From the NCBI GenBank assembly GCA_030374735.1, contig JASCIV010000275.1, positions 1 to 26,807 of the forward strand: DNA of 26,807 nt, written 5' to 3'. Under the pieces are notes generated by a model. That model did no database searches. It worked only from the letters and a program-made list of their open reading frames with translations, and was not told where the DNA came from. Positions within the stretch are counted from its first letter, which is position 1. Every line of letters begins with the position of its first letter. Position numbers and translations under genes: made by a program. Of the stretch, positions 26,619 to 26,807 are shown piece after piece. This stretch comes from Gracilaria caudata (Eukaryota; Rhodophyta; Florideophyceae; Gracilariales; Gracilariaceae).

Positions 26619-26807
26619 CACAACACTCACCCGCCCGACGCCGCGCACCTACCACCGTGACGCGTCCGCCGTACGCCTTTTCCCGCGTCTCTCCCGCTTT
26701 TAATTAGCCCAACGCTTTCAATTCCAACCCCCCCAATCCGTACTCAAAACTACCCCGCTTTTATTCCTTCTCCGTCCACTCCTCCCCACTACTAGGCATC
26801 CCATCCC

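Larger units (their letters stand above)
24454..26807. other. Long intergenic region upstream of the STAND gene, GC-rich toward the right end
   Basis: No supported gene. 24454-25800 holds a 24-nt-spaced repeat (24687-24724) and small frames without recognised motifs. From about 25800 the DNA is CpG-dense, with long overlapping Arg/Ala-rich frames on both strands that are composition artefacts. From about 26640 the plus strand is pyrimidine-rich, resembling the leader of a plus-strand gene, but no start codon follows before the window ends. Confidence 0.45.

Noticed and set aside
25790..26648. Long minus-strand frames of about 275 residues near the right edge
   Set aside because: Both overlapping frames are Arg/Ala/His-rich with no domain pattern, and open frames exist on both strands. 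This is expected in CpG-dense DNA.

Overview
The window reads as nuclear DNA of a photosynthetic eukaryote, most likely a florideophyte red alga of the Chondrus crispus type. This is a judgement from gene content and style; I could run no database search. The evidence is spliceosomal introns in otherwise compact genes, two proteins that look plastid-targeted (a Rieske protein and a DnaJ-type zinc-finger protein), an NDR/LATS kinase, and a large APAF-1-like NB-ARC/WD40 protein. There are no bacterial operons, Shine-Dalgarno sites, CRISPR arrays, rRNA or recognisable tRNA genes.

Layout. 1-1741: GC-rich edge, then intergenic DNA with no convincing gene. 1742-4340 (+): a decayed or badly broken gene whose protein-like segments change frame several times. 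4816-5079 (-): a doubtful small membrane-protein ORF. 6034-6459 (+): DnaJ-type zinc-finger protein. 6831-7747 (-): short-chain dehydrogenase with a small first exon. 8845-9405 (-): plastid-type Rieske protein. 10267-11262 (+): six-helix Frag1/DRAM/Sfk1-like membrane protein. 11800-12582 (-): phosphatidylglycerophosphate synthase. 13119-14640 (+): NDR-type kinase with one 100-nt intron. 15304-16059 (-): coiled-coil protein of unknown role. 17388-19514 (-): two-domain Golgi-type glycosyltransferase. 19975-24354 (-): NB-ARC plus WD40 STAND receptor. 24454-26807: long intergenic stretch, very GC-rich at its end and probably the upstream region of a gene beyond the window.

The genes do not form a pathway. 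The Rieske and membrane-protein genes share one divergent upstream region. The phosphatidylglycerophosphate synthase and kinase genes share another. Both regions carry perfect palindromes centred on CACGTG. Upstream regions of several genes are pyrimidine-rich on the coding strand.

The most interesting locus is the STAND receptor. Its NB-ARC and WD40 halves lie in the same reading frame and are separated by a single TAA. A 99-nt GT-AG intron would remove that stop in frame. The stop is also followed by CAGTCA, which fits the CARYYA readthrough context. Either way the two halves look like one roughly 1,400-residue APAF-1-like protein.
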